Assembly: GCF_030063415.1 (NCBI RefSeq)
Contig: NZ_JASITA010000003.1
Coordinates: forward strand, 89,600-153,599
From: Streptomyces sp. H27-C3
GTDB taxonomy: Bacteria; Actinomycetota; Actinomycetes; Streptomycetales; Streptomycetaceae
Length of the DNA stretch: 64,000 nt
Reading direction: 5' to 3'
Each line of letters starts with the position of its first letter. Within the stretch, counting starts at the first letter, position 1. Below the pieces are notes generated by a model. It had not been told where the DNA came from. It was given only the letters and a program-made list of their open reading frames with translations, and did no database searches. A program made the translations under genes and the position numbers. Below are positions 50,260 to 59,235 of this stretch, piece by piece.

Positions 50260-51102
50260 TCAGATCTTGCGCCACCGGGCCATCGCGAAGGAGAAGACGC
50301 CGAACAGCACCAGGCCCACCGCGATCACGGCCAGCAGCCACGGTCCCGCCGGGGTCTGGGTGAAGGAGTGGAGGGTGTCGTCGATGCCCTTGGCCTTGTC
50401 CGGTTCGTAGTCGACCGCGGCCTTGACCGCGAAGCCGCCGACCCCGGCGAAGACCACGCCGCGCGCGATGCCGCCGGCCACACCGGTGACGTCGACGGCG
50501 GTACGGGTGCGGCCCGTCAGCTCGCCCATCTTCAGGTGCTTGTGGTACTTGCGCATGGCCGCGCGGCTACCGATCCACAGGCCCGCGCCCACGATGGCCA
50601 GGCCGCCGATGCCGACGATCCACTGCCCGCCGGGAAGCTCGAAGGCCTTGGCCGTCACGTCCTGGGACTGGCCGTCGCTCTCACCGCTGCCACTGCCCTT
50701 GTCACCTACGGCGAACGCGATCACCGAGTACGCCACGAAGCCGTAGAAGACGAAACGGGCCAGGGACAGCAGGCGCTTGTGGGTTTTGTGGCCGTCGGGG
50801 CCCGCAGCGCCGAAGATCGCTTCGGAGAGCCGCCACAGCGCCATGCCGGCGAGTCCGATGCCGAGCACCCACAGCATGACGGAGCCCAGCGGCTGTTCGG
50901 CGACCTGCGCGAGCGCGCCACCACGGTCGGCCGTCTTCCCGCCGCTGCCGCCGAAGGCGATCTGCAGGGCCAGCAGGCCGATCAATACATAAAGCACCCC
51001 GCGTGCCCCGAAGCCCCAGCGTGCGGCGGCTTCCAGGGCAGAACTGTCCGACGCCTGCCTCGCGGTGCGTTTGCCCCGCCATGCCATGGCTCGTGTACTC
51101 AT
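50260..51102 (-). CDS. DUF1206 membrane protein
   Basis: 280-residue protein with six membrane helices arranged as three pairs, each pair beginning with a similar Gly-rich motif (RWGFGARGVLYVLIGLLAL; LARFVFYGFVAYSVIAF; GGIARGVVFAGVGGF). This internal threefold repeat is typical of DUF1206. A Ser/Gly-rich loop (GDKGSGSGESDGQ) separates the second pair. ATG 51102. No function is known; location is the cytoplasmic membrane. Confidence 0.87.
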   Translation of the reverse strand: MSTRAMAWRGKRTARQASDSSALEAAARWGFGARGVLYVLIGLLALQIAFGGSGGKTADRGGALAQVAEQPLGSVMLWVLGIGLAGMALWRLSEAIFGAAGPDGHKTHKRLLSLARFVFYGFVAYSVIAFAVGDKGSGSGESDGQSQDVTAKAFELPGGQWIVGIGGLAIVGAGLWIGSRAAMRKYHKHLKMGELTGRTRTAVDVTGVAGGIARGVVFAGVGGFAVKAAVDYEPDKAKGIDDTLHSFTQTPAGPWLLAVIAVGLVLFGVFSFAMARWRKI

Positions 51103-51271
51103 GTGCTTGCCTCCCTCGTCGTAACTCCGAGTGCCCCGCGCGGGCGGAACGAATCAGCTACCGCCCGGCAGCCCGGCAGCGCGCAGCTCGGGCGGTCTTG
51201 TGGAATGGCAATGCGCATGTCAAATTCACCGCAGCGTCCCCCACGGAAAACGGACCAAGGAGCTTCCCCCC

Positions 51272-52315
51272 ATGAGACGTACCGTTCGTACGCACGCCGC
51301 TCTGTCCGCCCTGATCGTCATCGGCGCCCTGGGCGTCGGCGCGGCCTCCGCCGGCGCCGAGCCCTCGGCCACCCCCTCGCCGTACGCCCTGGACTCCGCC
51401 CTCACCCAGCGGCTCGGTGACGAAACCGCGGGCACCTACCTCGACCGGCGCACCGGCGATCTCGTCGTCACCGTCACCAGCGACCGCGCCGCCGAGCAGG
51501 TCCGCGCGGCCGGCGCGACACCGCAGCGGGTGCGGCGCGGCGCCGCGCAGCTCGACGCCGCTGTGGACACCCTGGAGTCCGAGGCGAAGATCACCGGCAC
51601 GTCCTGGGGCCTGGACCCGAGGGTCAACCGGATCACGGTCGAGGCCGACCGGTCCGTGTCCGCGCGGGACATGGCCCGGCTGAAGAGGACGGCGGCCAAG
51701 CTCGGCGACGCGGTGCGCGTCGAGCGGGTGCCGGGGGTCTTCAAGCGGGAGATGTCCGGCGGTGACGCCATCTACGGCGGCGGCTCGCGCTGTTCGTCGG
51801 CGTTCAACGTGGCCAAGGGTGCCACCCGGTACTTCGTGACGGCCGGGCACTGCACCAACATCTCCGCCAACTGGTCGGCCACCTCGGGCGGTCCGGTGAT
51901 CGGCGTCCGTGAGGGCACCAGCTTCCCGACCAACGACTACGGCATCGTGCGCTACAACACGGCCTCGTCGGCGGTCGGCAACGTCAACCTCTACAACGGC
52001 AGCTACCAGGACATCGCGTCCGCGGCCGACGCGGTCGTCGGCCAGGCCATCGAGAAGAGCGGCTCGACGACGAAGGTCACCAGCGGCACGGTCAGCGCGA
52101 TCAACGTCACCGTCAACTACGGCGACGGCCCGGTCCACAACATGGTCCGCACCACCGCCTGTTCGGCCGGCGGCGACAGCGGCGGCGCCCACTTCGCCGG
52201 CTCCGTAGCCCTCGGCATCCACTCGGGCAGCTCCGGCTGCACGGGTACCAGCGGTTCGGCGATCCACCAGCCGGTGAAGGAGGCCCTCGCGGCGTACGGC
52301 GTGAACGTGTTCTGA
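51272..52315 (+). CDS. Secreted S1 serine protease, streptogrisin-like
   Basis: 347-residue pre-pro-protease. Signal peptide to about residue 30 (ALSALIVIGALGVGAASAGAEP, in part), a propeptide of about 140 residues, then the mature chymotrypsin-like domain starting near GDAIYGGGSRC. Catalytic His in FVTAGHCTN, Asp in TNDYGIVRY, Ser in SAGGDSGGAHF. The six cysteines of the mature part fit three disulfides. ATG 51272 follows AAGGAG. Proteases like this are secreted late in growth and are controlled by inhibitors and development in Streptomyces. Confidence 0.93.
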   Translation: MRRTVRTHAALSALIVIGALGVGAASAGAEPSATPSPYALDSALTQRLGDETAGTYLDRRTGDLVVTVTSDRAAEQVRAAGATPQRVRRGAAQLDAAVDTLESEAKITGTSWGLDPRVNRITVEADRSVSARDMARLKRTAAKLGDAVRVERVPGVFKREMSGGDAIYGGGSRCSSAFNVAKGATRYFVTAGHCTNISANWSATSGGPVIGVREGTSFPTNDYGIVRYNTASSAVGNVNLYNGSYQDIASAADAVVGQAIEKSGSTTKVTSGTVSAINVTVNYGDGPVHNMVRTTACSAGGDSGGAHFAGSVALGIHSGSSGCTGTSGSAIHQPVKEALAAYGVNVF

Positions 52316-52324
52316 GTCATGGCC

Positions 52325-52356
52325 GCAGCCCCCGCCGGACATCAGGCGGGGGCTGC
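52325..52356 (+). terminator. Terminator after the serine protease gene
   Basis: GCAGCCCCCGCC (52325-52336) pairs with GGCGGGGGCTGC (52345-52356), a 12-bp stem with an 8-nt loop, 10 bp after the stop codon. Confidence 0.8.
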
Positions 52357-52444
52357 CGCCTGCCCGCCACTATTCGTCCACGCTCCGTGTGCCCGGTGCG
52401 CAACTCACCAGCTGTCACGGACGGGTCCTGGGAGAATGCCGTGC

Positions 52445-52984
52445 ATGACTGAGCCGCTGCGCACCGCCCACACCTCGGAGCTGGACCCGGCCGTCCGCCA
52501 GGAGATCCGTGCCCTCCTCGACGCGGCCTTCGACCACGACTTCAGCGACGACGACTGGGACCACGCACTGGGCGGCGTCCACGCGTGGGTGCGGGACAGC
52601 CGGGGCATCGCCGCGCACGGCAGCGTCATCCAGCGCCGGGCCCTGCACCGCGGGCGCTCCCTGCGCGTGGGTTACGTCGAAGCGGTGGCCGTACGGGCCG
52701 ACCGGCGCAGGCAGGGCCTGGGCGGCCGGGTGATGGACGCGCTGGAGCGCGTGATCGGCACGGCGTACCGGGTGGGCGCGCTGTCCGCGTCTCACGAGGG
52801 CGCGGCCCTGTATGAGGCGCGGGGGTGGCAGGTGTGGCCCGGGGCGATCGCCGCGCTGGGCCCGGACGGGGTGGTGGCGCTGCCGGAGGAGGAGGGGACG
52901 ACGTATCTCTGGCCAGGGGCGGCGGGGCTCCCGGCGGCGTCGGACGCGTTGGTCTTCGACTGGCGGGACGGGGATGTGCTGTGA
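52445..52984 (+). CDS. Aminoglycoside 2'-N-acetyltransferase-like GNAT protein
   Basis: 179-residue acetyltransferase whose layout follows AAC(2')-I closely: AHTSELDPAVRQEIRALLD at the start, the DDDWDHALGGVHAWV segment, AAHGSVIQRRALHRGRSLRVGYVEAVAVRAD with the acetyl-CoA loop RRRQGLGGRVMDALE, GALSASHEGAALYEARGW and a terminal DWRDGDVL (all in part). AAC(2') enzymes of mycobacteria and Providencia acetylate 2'-amino aminoglycosides and have a cell-wall acetylation role. ATG 52445 has GGGAGA 9 nt upstream. Resistance activity is inference. Confidence 0.85.
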   Translation: MTEPLRTAHTSELDPAVRQEIRALLDAAFDHDFSDDDWDHALGGVHAWVRDSRGIAAHGSVIQRRALHRGRSLRVGYVEAVAVRADRRRQGLGGRVMDALERVIGTAYRVGALSASHEGAALYEARGWQVWPGAIAALGPDGVVALPEEEGTTYLWPGAAGLPAASDALVFDWRDGDVL

Positions 52985-53053
52985 TTTTCCCCTACCCGCC
53001 CCTTCCCGAAGCCGGGGCAGGCCCCGGACCCCGGACGCCCTGCGGGCGTGTCC

Positions 53054-53200
53054 TCAAGCGCCGTACTCCCACCGCGTCGCCGCTCTCGGCACCCGGCGGC
53101 TCACGAACATCCCGACCCGGTCGATCCGTTCGACCTCCCCGCCCTGGCCGCCGAACTGGTTCAGCGTCCGCACGTCGGCGCAGATGGCGATGCGGGCCAT
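53054..53200 (-). CDS. Possible small protein or gene remnant, 48 codons
   Basis: In the otherwise gene-free 450 bp between the acetyltransferase and the 41-residue protein (52985-53434), one minus-strand frame is open from 53239 to 53054 with almost exclusively GC third positions. From ATG 53200 it reads MARIAICADVRTLNQFGG and ends RRVPRAATRWEYGA. I do not recognise it and see no ribosome site. Upstream on that strand lies an AT-richer island with TACTAT (53244-53249), a possible -10. The rest of the gap has a GC hairpin after the acetyltransferase (about 53011-53026). It may be a real small gene or a fragment of one. Confidence 0.3.
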   Translation of the reverse strand: MARIAICADVRTLNQFGGQGGEVERIDRVGMFVSRRVPRAATRWEYGA

Positions 53201-53434
53201 CGTCTGCCACCGGATCGGCCGCCGGGCCAAGATCGCGTCTCAGATAGTAGGAAGTCCGAGTAATTGTGGAGACAGACAGTCCGGTCTCACTTAGCTTGGT
53301 AGTAGCCGAACGTCTCGCTCCATCAGCGAACGGCGGTCGTGAGCCGGCGCCCTCAAGCAGGCAACCCCTGCGGCGCCCACTCCCCGCCTCTTCCGGCACC
53401 TCGAAATCGTTCTGATCTCAAGGAGTCGATCATC

Positions 53435-53560
53435 ATGGCTGAGACCGCACGCCGCGTCCGCCACGCCGCCCGTACCAGCGAGTCCGACCGCAAGCAGGCG
53501 GCAGCCGCCCTGCAGCGCGCCCTGGACCGCCGCGACAACGGCGGCTCCACCGGCCACTGA
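53435..53560 (+). CDS. Small hydrophilic protein, 41 residues
   Basis: ATG 53435 lies 9 nt after AAGGAG. The protein is highly charged and helical (ARRVRHAARTSESDRKQAAA, then LQRALDRRDNGG). I recall similar short proteins in other Streptomyces but know no function. It is convergent with the metallophosphatase gene, stop codons 14 bp apart. Confidence 0.62.
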   Translation: MAETARRVRHAARTSESDRKQAAAALQRALDRRDNGGSTGH

Positions 53561-53574
53561 GGGCCCCGACACCC

Positions 53575-55146
53575 CTACCGGCCGCCGCGCCGGATCTCGA
53601 AGTGGTCGACGCGCTCGCCCGATTCGGCGAGCGCGGAGACCGTGAGCTTCGGTGAGGCGCCGGCTTCGGCCTCCACCGCGAGGAACGAGAAGCCGGTGTA
53701 CCTGACCCGCGACCACTCCACGGTGTCCGGGTCGGGCAGCCGCAGCTTCGTCCAGTGGAACGTCACGATGTGCTCGTGGTCATGGATGTTGCCCTCGTAG
53801 CTGTCCTTCACTCCGGGCCCGAAGCCGTACAGGTCCTTGCCCGCGCCGCCCGCGGTGACGTACACGATGCCGTCCCGCGTCGGGTCGGTCGATCCCCCGA
53901 CCGGCACCGGCCTGCCCACCTCGCCGTCGAGAATCGCGTCCGTGCGCTCGTACACATGGTTGTGCCCGTTGATCACCAGATCGACCTGGTGCTGGGAGAA
54001 CAGCGCCAGCCAGGCGTCACGTACTCCGCCGTCCGATGCGTGGGTGGACGTCGAATAGGCGCAGTGGTGGAAGAACACCACGATGAAGTCGATCTCCGGC
54101 TGCCGGCGCAGTTCGCCCAGCCGCTTGTCGAGCCAGGCACTCTGCGCCCCGTCGGTGTAACCCTTGTTGGCCGGGATCTCGTACGAGACGTCGTTGGCGT
54201 CCAGCGCGACGACACCGACATTGCCGTAGGTGAAGGAGTAGACGCCCGGGGCTCCTGCCGCGTCAGGCCCGTTGCCCGGGAGCGACCAGCGCGCCGACTG
54301 GCCGCCGTAACCATTGGGGGAGTACCAGGCCTCCATGTCGTGGTTGCCGGTCGTCACCATCCACGGCACCCGTGAGGCCACGCTCTCCGTCTGCGCCAGG
54401 AACTGGTCCCACACGCGGGCGTCGTAGGCGTCCGACTCCCTGCCCTGGCCCTTGCTGTCCGCGTAGCAGATGTCACCCGCGTGCAGATGGAAGGACGGGT
54501 TCTGGCCGAGGATCAACTGGTCGTTGGCAAGGGCGTCGTAGCTCACGCCCTGGTCGCCGAAGGCCGTGAAGACGAAGGTCTCGGGGAGCGCGGGCGCCGT
54601 ACGGAACGAGCCGATCGTCGAAAGGCGCGAGGCTTCGGCCGGATCGAATCCGTCGTGCCCCACCCCGTAGTAGTACGTCGTCCCGGGGCGCAGCCCGTCC
54701 AGGCCCACATGCAGGTAGTACTGGTCGACCGCAGGCAGCTTCCGCGTCAGCGAGGGCGTGTGCAGGGCGCGCACCTCGGCTTCGATCTTGCGGCTCAACT
54801 CCCACGGCTTGAGCCCGACCCGCAGATACGGCTTCCCGACCGCGAACGGCACCTGCCAGGAGACGCGCATCTGCGTCTTGGGATCGGCGCCGAAGGCCAG
54901 ATGCCGCCCGAAGGGCGCGACGAACGACCCGTCCACGCGGGCGGTGACGGTGTCCGTCAGCAGCGTCGGGGATCCCGCGTACGCCGGACTCGCGCCGCCG
55001 AGCAGCGCGGCGCCGCCCACCGTGGCGGCGGTCGAGGAGATGGCCCGTCTGCGGGAGAGCTTCGCCCGCAGGTACTCGTGCTGCTCCGGCATGCTCATGC
55101 GGCTCGCGAGCCGGCCCGGGATGCCGGTGCGGGGAGTGTCGGTCAT
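53575..55146 (-). CDS. Tat-exported purple-acid-phosphatase-like metallophosphoesterase
   Basis: 523-residue secreted enzyme. The twin-arginine signal is internal (KLSRRRAISSTAATVGGAALLGG near residues 29-51, in part), preceded by a cytoplasmic stretch. An N-terminal fibronectin-like domain precedes the catalytic domain with the metal motifs in order: FGDQG, HAGDICYAD, TTGNHD, FFHHCAY and NGHNHVYER. It would hydrolyse phosphate esters outside the cell. Start ATG 55146, divergent from leuB (162 bp apart). Confidence 0.9.
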   Translation of the reverse strand: MTDTPRTGIPGRLASRMSMPEQHEYLRAKLSRRRAISSTAATVGGAALLGGASPAYAGSPTLLTDTVTARVDGSFVAPFGRHLAFGADPKTQMRVSWQVPFAVGKPYLRVGLKPWELSRKIEAEVRALHTPSLTRKLPAVDQYYLHVGLDGLRPGTTYYYGVGHDGFDPAEASRLSTIGSFRTAPALPETFVFTAFGDQGVSYDALANDQLILGQNPSFHLHAGDICYADSKGQGRESDAYDARVWDQFLAQTESVASRVPWMVTTGNHDMEAWYSPNGYGGQSARWSLPGNGPDAAGAPGVYSFTYGNVGVVALDANDVSYEIPANKGYTDGAQSAWLDKRLGELRRQPEIDFIVVFFHHCAYSTSTHASDGGVRDAWLALFSQHQVDLVINGHNHVYERTDAILDGEVGRPVPVGGSTDPTRDGIVYVTAGGAGKDLYGFGPGVKDSYEGNIHDHEHIVTFHWTKLRLPDPDTVEWSRVRYTGFSFLAVEAEAGASPKLTVSALAESGERVDHFEIRRGGR

Positions 55147-55308
55147 GCAGGAGAACTTCCCAGCAGCAGCCAACTCCGGTCGGTACGCAGGGTGAACAGA
55201 ACCTGTCGAGGTGCTGTGCCGTTGCGCCACTCGGCCCGGCCCCCCGAAGGTCTGTCCGTATCGCGGACGCCAGGTGTCAGGGGATGGGACGCGGAGTAGG
55301 GTGCCGTT

Positions 55309-56352
55309 ATGTCTCGCAGCCTCAATCTCGCAGTGATCCCCGGTGACGGCATCGGCCGGGAAGTCGTGGCCCAGGGCCTCAAGGTCCTCAATGCGGTTCT
55401 GCCGCAGGATGTGAAGCTGGAGACCAAGGAATACGATCTGGGCGCCCAGCGCTGGCACCGCACCGGAGAGACCCTCCCGGACGCGGAGCTCGAATCCCTC
55501 AAGCAGCACGACGCCATCCTGCTCGGCGCGATCGGTGACCCGTCCGTGCCCTCCGGTGTCCTGGAGCGCGGGCTGCTGCTCAAGCTCCGCTTCGCCTTCG
55601 ACCACTTCATCAATCTCCGCCCGTCGAAGCTGTTCCCGAACACCGCGACGCCGCTGGCCGGCCGCCCCGACATCGACTTCGTCGTGGTCCGCGAAGGCAC
55701 CGAGGGCCCGTACACAGGCAACGGCGGTTCGCTGCGCACCGGTACGCCCGCCGAGGTGGCCACCGAGGTCAGCCTCAACACGGCGTACGGCGTGGAGCGC
55801 GTCGTCCGTGACGCGTACGAGCGGGCAGCCGCCCGACCCCGCAAGAAGCTGACGCTGGTCCACAAGAACAACGTCCTCGTGTACGCCGGTCACCTGTGGA
55901 AGCGCGTCTTCGACCAGGTCGGCGAGGAATACCCGCAGGTCACCACCGACTATCTGCATGTCGACGCAGCGACGATCTTCTTCGTCACGCAGCCGGAGCG
56001 CTTCGACGTCATCGTCACCGACAACCTCTTCGGCGACATCCTGACCGACCTCGCCGCCGCCGTGTCGGGTGGCATCGGCCTGGCCGCCTCCGGCAACGTC
56101 AACCCGACGGGAGCCTTCCCGTCCATGTTCGAGCCCGTGCACGGCTCCGCGCCCGACATCGCTGGCCAGGGCAAGGCCGACCCGACGGCCACGATCCTCT
56201 CCGTCGCGCTCCTCCTGCGCCACCTCGAATTCGAGGCGCAGGCCGTCCGTATCGAGGAAGCGGTCACCGCCGACCTCGCGGAGCGCGATGGCGCGGCAGC
56301 CCGTACCACCGACGAAATCGGCGACGCGATCTCCGTACGAGTAGCGGGCTGA
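55309..56352 (+). CDS. leuB: 3-isopropylmalate dehydrogenase
   Basis: 347-residue NAD-dependent enzyme of leucine synthesis. Substrate Arg residues lie in [17 protein letters not shown], metal-binding Asp in [13 protein letters not shown], and the NAD site [14 protein letters not shown] (instead of the usual GxANP) near residue 278. This actinobacterial form is closer to the tartrate dehydrogenase/archaeal type than to E. coli LeuB, but the genetic setting with ilvE supports leuB. ATG 55309. Confidence 0.92.
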   Translation: MSRSLNLAVIPGDGIGREVVAQGLKVLNAVLPQDVKLETKEYDLGAQRWHRTGETLPDAELESLKQHDAILLGAIGDPSVPSGVLERGLLLKLRFAFDHFINLRPSKLFPNTATPLAGRPDIDFVVVREGTEGPYTGNGGSLRTGTPAEVATEVSLNTAYGVERVVRDAYERAAARPRKKLTLVHKNNVLVYAGHLWKRVFDQVGEEYPQVTTDYLHVDAATIFFVTQPERFDVIVTDNLFGDILTDLAAAVSGGIGLAASGNVNPTGAFPSMFEPVHGSAPDIAGQGKADPTATILSVALLLRHLEFEAQAVRIEEAVTADLAERDGAAARTTDEIGDAISVRVAG

Positions 56353-56367
56353 CCCGACGACTCCTCC

Positions 56368-56402
56368 CACAGCCGCCGGGTCACAGACACCCGGCGGCTG
56401 TG
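56368..56402 (+). terminator. Terminator after leuB
   Basis: CACAGCCGCCGGGT (56368-56381) pairs with ACCCGGCGGCTGTG (56389-56402), a 14-bp perfect stem with a 7-nt loop, followed by CTTTGT. ilvE therefore has its own promoter in the 170 bp that remain. Confidence 0.86.
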
Positions 56403-56575
56403 CTTTGTCGCGGCCGGGTGCGACCATCAACCCTGGGCCGCATTTCACGCCGTTTCGTACACTGCCCCACACGCGCGATAATCGAACGTGGGGCCGCGGT
56501 ATGAGGGGAAGCTCGGACGTCCTGCCAGAGGCGTGAGCGCGGTCCACCACACACAACCGGTGAAGGACAGCACTC

Positions 56576-57664
56576 ATGACGACGCCCACGATCGAGCTCA
56601 AGCCCTCCTCACGCACCCTGTCCGACGCAGAGCGCGAGGCGATCCTGGCCGAGCCCGGATTCGGCCGCCACTTCACCGACCACATGGTGACGATCAGGTG
56701 GACCGAAGGCCGCGGCTGGCACGACGCGCAGCTCGTGCCCTACGCGCCGCTGTCGCTCGACCCGGCCAATATGACCCTGCACTACGGGATCGAGATCTTC
56801 GAGGGCCTGAAGGCCTACCGCCACCCCGACGGCACGGTCGCCACCTTCCGCCCCGACGCGAACGCCGAGCGCTTCCAGCGGTCCGCCCGCCGCCTCGCCA
56901 TGCCGGAGTTGCCGGTCGACATCTTCATCGAGGCGTGCGACGCGCTGATCAAGCAGGACGAGGCGTGGGTTCCGGAGCACGGTGGAGAGTCCTCGCTCTA
57001 CCTGCGCCCCTTCATGATCGCGACCGAGGTCGGCCTCGGTGTGAAGCCGGCCAACGAGTACCTCTTCCTGGTCATCGCCTCGCCCGCCGGCGCGTACTTC
57101 AAGGGCGGCGTGAAGCCGGTCTCCGTCTGGCTCTCCGAGAACTACGTCCGCGCGGTCCCCGGCGGCATGGGCTTCGCCAAGACCGGCGGCAACTACGCGG
57201 CCTCCCTGCTCGCCCAGGCCGAAGCGGCCGAGAAGGGCTGCGACCAGGTGGTCTGGCTCGACGCCCTGGAGCACAAGTGGGTCGAGGAAATGGGCGGCAT
57301 GAACCTGTACTTCGTGTACGGGGACAGGATCGTCACCCCCGAGCTCAACGGCTCGCTGCTTGCCGGGATCACCCGTGACTCGCTCCTCAAGCTCGCCACC
57401 GACCTCGGCTACACCTCGGAAGAGGGCCGCATCTCGATCGAGGACTGGAAGCGCGACACCGAGAACGGCACCCTGACCGAGGTCTTCGCCTGCGGCACCG
57501 CCGCCGTGATCACCCCGGTCGGCTCGGTCAAGTCCCTGGGCGCGGACTGGACCCAGGCCGACGGGGAGCCCGGCGACGTCACGCTCAAGCTGCGCAAGGC
57601 GCTGCTCGACATCCAGACGGGCAAGGCGGCCGACAGCTACGGGTGGATGCACCACCTCGGCTAG
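56576..57664 (+). CDS. ilvE: Branched-chain amino acid aminotransferase
   Basis: 362-residue fold-type IV PLP enzyme for the last step of valine, leucine and isoleucine synthesis (and first step of their breakdown). The [16 protein letters not shown] segment, the PLP Lys in [16 protein letters not shown] near residue 202, [20 protein letters not shown], and [12 protein letters not shown] are all present. ATG 56576 with GAAGGACAG upstream. The large hairpin begins inside its stop codon. Confidence 0.96.
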   Translation: MTTPTIELKPSSRTLSDAEREAILAEPGFGRHFTDHMVTIRWTEGRGWHDAQLVPYAPLSLDPANMTLHYGIEIFEGLKAYRHPDGTVATFRPDANAERFQRSARRLAMPELPVDIFIEACDALIKQDEAWVPEHGGESSLYLRPFMIATEVGLGVKPANEYLFLVIASPAGAYFKGGVKPVSVWLSENYVRAVPGGMGFAKTGGNYAASLLAQAEAAEKGCDQVVWLDALEHKWVEEMGGMNLYFVYGDRIVTPELNGSLLAGITRDSLLKLATDLGYTSEEGRISIEDWKRDTENGTLTEVFACGTAAVITPVGSVKSLGADWTQADGEPGDVTLKLRKALLDIQTGKAADSYGWMHHLG

Positions 57665-57828
57665 AGCCGCGGCAGGCAACGTTTGCCCGTCAAGGAGCGG
57701 GCGTCCGGTGCGTGCTCTCGGCGTGCCGGCCGGGAGTCCTCGTGCTGGACGTACTTGGGCTTTCGTCCGGTGCGGCGAGAGTGCGTGCCGGGCGTCGCGA
57801 CGGGGCACATGTTGCCTGGCGCGGCACT
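57663..57828 (+). ncRNA. Long wobble-rich hairpin directly after ilvE
   Basis: 57663-57739 folds back on 57757-57828. I count about 54 Watson-Crick pairs, 12 G-U wobbles and 5 mismatches, with one bulge of 5-6 nt (57692-57696 region), a single-base bulge (57802) and a 17-nt apical loop (57740-57756). Outer arm core CAGGCAAC (57673-57680) pairs with GTTGCCTG (57811-57818). The wobbles (for example at 57709/57710, 57713/57714, 57724/57725) pair only if the ilvE-sense strand is transcribed. It may be a structured 3' UTR, a released small RNA, or a recurrent palindromic element; the apical GGACGTACTTGGGCTT resembles intergenic sequence I recall from other Streptomyces. Confidence 0.7.
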
Positions 57829-57841
57829 GGAAGTCCCGCGT

Positions 57842-57878
57842 GAAGGCCGCGCTCGGCACACCGCCGGGCGCGGCCTTC
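57842..57878. terminator. Terminator between ilvE and the amidase gene
   Basis: GAAGGCCGCGC (57842-57852) pairs with GCGCGGCCTTC (57868-57878), 15-nt loop, between convergent genes. It would end both transcripts and lies 14 bp after the long hairpin. Confidence 0.8.
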
Positions 57879-57890
57879 CGAGTTCCTCGC

Positions 57891-59159
57891 TCATGGGCCG
57901 ACCGGCCCCGGCCCGGCGAGTGCCGTCACGATGCCGGGCGCCCACGACAGCAACTGCTCGTCCGCCCCCCATGCCGCGACGCACTGGAGCCCGAACGGCA
58001 GACCCTGCGGGGTCGCGCCCGCGGGAAGACTCAGGGACGGCAGGCCCGCGTTGCTCCAGGGCAGGCACATGAGGGAACTGCCGGTGCTGTCGAGCCCGCG
58101 CGGCGCCGGTCCGGTGGCGGCCGGGGTGATCCACAGGTCGATGCCGTGGGCATCCTTCGCGGCGGCGATCCGCTCGCGGAACTCTTCGCGCTCCTGCCGC
58201 GCCCGCGCGTACGCGTCGTCCCCGATGTCATGACCCTCGCGGATCGCCTTGACGGTCTCGGGCCGGTAGAGCTCGCCGTACGCCGTGAACCACTCGGCGT
58301 GGGTCCGGGCCACCTCGTAGCGGTTCATCACGAACAGTTGCGCGACGATCTGCTCGAAGTCGTCCATCATCGGCACCGGCCGTACGTCGAAACCGGCCGC
58401 GCGCACCTGCTTCACCTGGGCGTCGAAGGCATCGAGGGCCTCGGCCCCGGCGCGCTCCAGGTAGGGGCCGACCGGGATACCGAGGACGGGGCCCGGGGAT
58501 CCGCTCCCGAGCGCGGCCGACTGCCAGTCGTCGCAGACCACAGCTGCGGCCGTGGCCAGCCCCGCGACGTCGCGGGCGTACAGGCCGAGGGTGTCGAAGG
58601 ACGGGGCGCTGGCGATGACCCCGTCCACCGGAATGCGGCCGTACGTCGGCTTGAAGCCGGTCACCCCGCAGTACGCGGCTGGGCGGATCATCGAGCCGAC
58701 CGTCTGGGTGCCGACGGCGAGCGGCACCATGCCCGCGGCGACAGCGGCGGCCGATCCGCTGCTCGATCCGCCGGGGGTGTGAGCCAGGTCGCGCGGGTTG
58801 CGGGTGGGGCCCGGTGCGAGGACGGCGAACTCGGCGGTCACGGTCTTGCCCGCGACCAGCGCGCCGGCCCGCCGCAGCCGGTCCACGACCGTGGCCTGGC
58901 GGCCCGCGAGCGCGTCGGCCGGCAGCTCGGACCCGGCCCGGGTGGGCAGCCCGTCGACGCGGACGATGTCCTTGATGCCGACGGGAACGCCGTACAGCGG
59001 GGGCCGCTCGGCGGAGTCGGGCCACCGCTCGGCAATCCTCCGCGCGTCGGCGGCGATCCGCCGCGGGCGATCCGGCTCGGGGACGAAGGCGCGTACGTCC
59101 TCGTCGAGTTGAGCGATCCGGTCGGTCAGGGTGGCGGCGTCACGCACGAGGGGGTCCAC
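57891..59159 (-). CDS. Amidase-signature hydrolase
   Basis: 422-residue amidase. Catalytic Lys in VPVGIKDIVRVDG near residue 64, Ser/Gly loop TPGGSSSGSAAAV near 132-144, nucleophile Ser in GTQTVGSMIRPAAYCG near 158. The loop residue before Gly-Ser is Val where Gly is usual (TQTGGS). The overall pattern (GTQT..S.IRPA.YCGV.GFKPT) is that of the allophanate hydrolase/AtzF-like branch and general amidases. Start GTG 59159. It is the second gene of a minus-strand pair with the NCS1 permease, opposite the urease-like genes. Confidence 0.9.
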   Translation of the reverse strand: MDPLVRDAATLTDRIAQLDEDVRAFVPEPDRPRRIAADARRIAERWPDSAERPPLYGVPVGIKDIVRVDGLPTRAGSELPADALAGRQATVVDRLRRAGALVAGKTVTAEFAVLAPGPTRNPRDLAHTPGGSSSGSAAAVAAGMVPLAVGTQTVGSMIRPAAYCGVTGFKPTYGRIPVDGVIASAPSFDTLGLYARDVAGLATAAAVVCDDWQSAALGSGSPGPVLGIPVGPYLERAGAEALDAFDAQVKQVRAAGFDVRPVPMMDDFEQIVAQLFVMNRYEVARTHAEWFTAYGELYRPETVKAIREGHDIGDDAYARARQEREEFRERIAAAKDAHGIDLWITPAATGPAPRGLDSTGSSLMCLPWSNAGLPSLSLPAGATPQGLPFGLQCVAAWGADEQLLSWAPGIVTALAGPGPVGP

Positions 59160-59235
59160 GCGGGTCAGGGTAGCGGGGGGTGCGGAGGGCCGGGTAGGGG
59201 ATCAAACCCCGCCCAGCGGCCCGCACCCTGCCCGC

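Noticed and set aside
56501..56536. Short leader peptide in front of ilvE
   Set aside because: An 11-codon frame exists, but it contains only one Val and one Leu and no terminator hairpin follows, so it does not look like an attenuator.
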